Assembly (NCBI GenBank): GCA_900473795.1
Contig: UCMT01000058.1
Coordinates: forward strand, 62,001-126,000
Length of the DNA: 64,000 nucleotides
DNA from: Hyphomicrobiales bacterium
GTDB lineage: Bacteria > Pseudomonadota > Alphaproteobacteria > Rhizobiales > Rhizobiaceae
Reading direction: 5' to 3'
Below are positions 62,528-64,000 of this stretch, piece after piece. How positions within the stretch are numbered: position 1 is the first letter of the stretch; every line of letters begins with the position of its first letter. The notes beneath the pieces are model-generated. The model was not told the DNA's origin and made no database searches. It worked only from the letters and a program-made list of their open reading frames with translations. A program made the position numbers and the translations under genes.

Positions 62528-63439
62528 ATGGCTTTCACCCTCCGTCAGCTCCAGTATTTCATCGCCGTCGCCGAACAGGGATCCATTACCCGAGCCGCGC
62601 AGAACCTGTCGATCTCGCAATCCTCGATCACCGAAGCCATCAAGGAGTTGGAGACGGACCTGGGCGTCGAACTGTTCGAACGGCATCCGCGCGGGTTGCA
62701 CATCACCCATAACGGCCACCAGTTCCTGCGTCATGCGACCAAGATCCTCGCGGGTGTATCGGACGCGCGGCGCTCGTTTTCGCAGGAGCGGGAATCCCGT
62801 ACCGGCGGCAAGCTCAATCTTGGCGTCACCTCGCTCGTCGCCGGTTACGTTCTCTCCGATCTCCTTGCCCGCTATCGCCGCGCCTGCCCGGAAGTCGAGG
62901 TCAGTGCCATCGAGGACAACGGCTCCTATCTCGAGCACCTGCTTGTTGGAGGCGAACTCGATGTCGCGGTCATGGTCATTTCCAACCTGCGCGACCGCAT
63001 GGCGCTGCAGGCGGAAATCATCGAGACTTCGCCCTATCGCCTCTGGCTGCCGCTCGGTCATCCGCTGGTCTCGGCGGATATCATCTCTGTTGCCGACATC
63101 GCCAAGGAGCCGTTGATCATGCTGACGGTCGACGAAATCGAGGAGAATACCGGCAAGCTTTTGACCGCGCTCGGCGCCCGCCCGCATGTCGCCTTTCGCA
63201 CCCGGTCGGTCGAGGCGGTGCGCAGCCTGGTCGCGACCGGCGCCGGCATCGCGCTCCTGCCCGATCTCGTCTACCGGCCCTGGTCGCTGGAAGGCGACAG
63301 GATCGAAAGCCGGGACGTCTCCGGCGCTCTCCCCGTGGTGCAGGTCGGCATGGTCTGGCGCAAGGGATCCGGGTTGCCGCAATCGGCAAAGGACTTCATC
63401 GGGGTTGCAGAGGCCCTGCGCAGCGGCAGGTCCCGGTAA
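62528..63439 (+). CDS. LysR-family transcriptional regulator
   Basis: 303 residues. N-terminal winged helix (about 1-60: QLQYFIAVAEQGSITRAAQNLSIS) and a LysR substrate-binding domain (about 90-295). Begins four bases after the signal-peptidase-like frame; ACCATGG context. Its likely target is the PotD-like transporter gene that follows on the same strand after 130 bases; no divergent partner is present, unlike most LysR genes. Confidence 0.9.
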   Translation: MAFTLRQLQYFIAVAEQGSITRAAQNLSISQSSITEAIKELETDLGVELFERHPRGLHITHNGHQFLRHATKILAGVSDARRSFSQERESRTGGKLNLGVTSLVAGYVLSDLLARYRRACPEVEVSAIEDNGSYLEHLLVGGELDVAVMVISNLRDRMALQAEIIETSPYRLWLPLGHPLVSADIISVADIAKEPLIMLTVDEIEENTGKLLTALGARPHVAFRTRSVEAVRSLVATGAGIALLPDLVYRPWSLEGDRIESRDVSGALPVVQVGMVWRKGSGLPQSAKDFIGVAEALRSGRSR

Positions 63440-63569
63440 AGTCGATCGATATCGGAAAAACCGATAGCAACATTCTGATTAATGAATTTGCGAAAGCGGC
63501 AAAATAGAGGCACCTTTTCTTCTGGGAACAGAACCGTGAAAAACACGGACCAAACCGGGAGATTGAAGA

Positions 63570-64000
63570 TGAAGCAGATTCTGAAATCCTGCACCGCGCT
63601 CACCCTTTCGTTCGCCTTCGCCACCCATGCTTTTGCTCAGGAGGCGATGAAGGAACTCGGCAAGGGAGAAGGCGAACTGTCGATCGTCGCCTGGGCCGGC
63701 TATATCGAGCGCGGCGAGACCGACAAGGCCTATGACTGGGTCACCAGCTTCGAAAAGGACACCGGCTGCAAGGTCAGCGTCAAGACCGCGGCGACCTCGG
63801 ACGAAATGGTCGCGCTGATGAACGAAGGCGGCTTCGACCTCGTCACCGCCTCGGGCGACGCGTCGCTCCGCCTCGTCGCCGGCAAGCGTGTCCAGCCGAT
63901 CAACACCGCCCTCATCCCGAGCTGGTCGACCATCGACGAGCGCCTGCAGAACGCCCCTTGGCATACTGTGAACGGCACCCACTATGGCACGCCCTATGTC
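63570..64000 (+). CDS. PotD-like ABC transporter substrate-binding protein (5' part)
   Basis: The first 143 residues are visible and the gene runs off the window end. The signal peptide is about 22 residues (LSFAFATHAFAQ), then GELSIVAWAGYIERGETDKAYDWVTSFE, typical of spermidine/putrescine binding proteins (SBP_bac_8 / PotD). GGGAG lies ten bases before ATG 63570. Probably the first gene of a second polyamine-type importer whose other subunits lie beyond the window. Confidence 0.88.

Overview
The window is GC-rich, densely coded DNA from an alphaproteobacterium, most likely Rhizobiaceae (Rhizobium/Agrobacterium type). The markers are a btaA-btaB betaine-lipid pair, an FMN riboswitch upstream of a type II lumazine synthase (ribH2), a fused L-carnitine dehydrogenase-thioesterase, many ABC importers, and the palindromic intergenic repeats typical of rhizobia. 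Housekeeping-type genes (metF, ettA, msrA) suggest chromosomal DNA. I saw no tRNA, rRNA, CRISPR array, insertion sequence or prophage.

Layout: 1-19.4 kb holds mixed core genes: betaine lipid synthesis, cell-wall enzymes (GH25, MltB-like, L,D-transpeptidase), transporters, metF with an ArsR-methyltransferase regulator and its palindrome, ettA, an RNase T2 homologue with altered active-site residues, and a ThDP enzyme. 19.5-21.2 kb has two tandem ParA-like ATPases without ParB. 21.4-27.9 kb is a minus-strand cluster (iron alcohol dehydrogenase, aldehyde dehydrogenase, glutamine-synthetase-like ligase, APC permease, N-formylglutamate amidohydrolase-like hydrolase) that reads as a gamma-glutamylation route for an amine or amino alcohol. 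It is divergent from an RpiR regulator with a perfect inverted-repeat operator. 29.2-33.2 kb is a spermidine/putrescine-type ABC importer, followed by the riboswitch-ribH2 unit and a frameshifted methyltransferase.

35.0-43.7 kb is the most interesting part. A tightly packed minus-strand operon encodes a histidine-ammonia-lyase homologue lacking the MIO triad, a cyclic amidohydrolase, an M20 carbamoylase-type hydrolase, a DUF917 protein, a TfoX-N protein and a urocanase homologue lacking the canonical active-site Cys. The order and the altered residues fit ergothioneine catabolism: ergothionase, thiourocanate hydratase, thiohydantoin desulfurase, hydantoin-5-propionate hydrolase, N-carbamoyl-glutamate hydrolase, then glutamate. 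A divergent LysR regulator with two DNA-binding domains faces it.

43.8-52.0 kb is a carnitine / gamma-butyrobetaine cluster: CdhR-like regulator, dehydrocarnitine cleavage enzyme, carnitine dehydrogenase-thioesterase, acyl-CoA dehydrogenase, acyl-CoA ligase and CaiD-like hydratase, with three palindromic repeats in its gaps. Two neighbouring operons would therefore handle trimethylammonium betaines. 52.3-59.9 kb carries a peptide-type ABC importer, a secreted PAAR-like protein and a CocE/NonD hydrolase. 60-64 kb has msrA, an esterase, a truncated signal-peptidase-like ORF, a LysR regulator and the start of a PotD-like binding protein.
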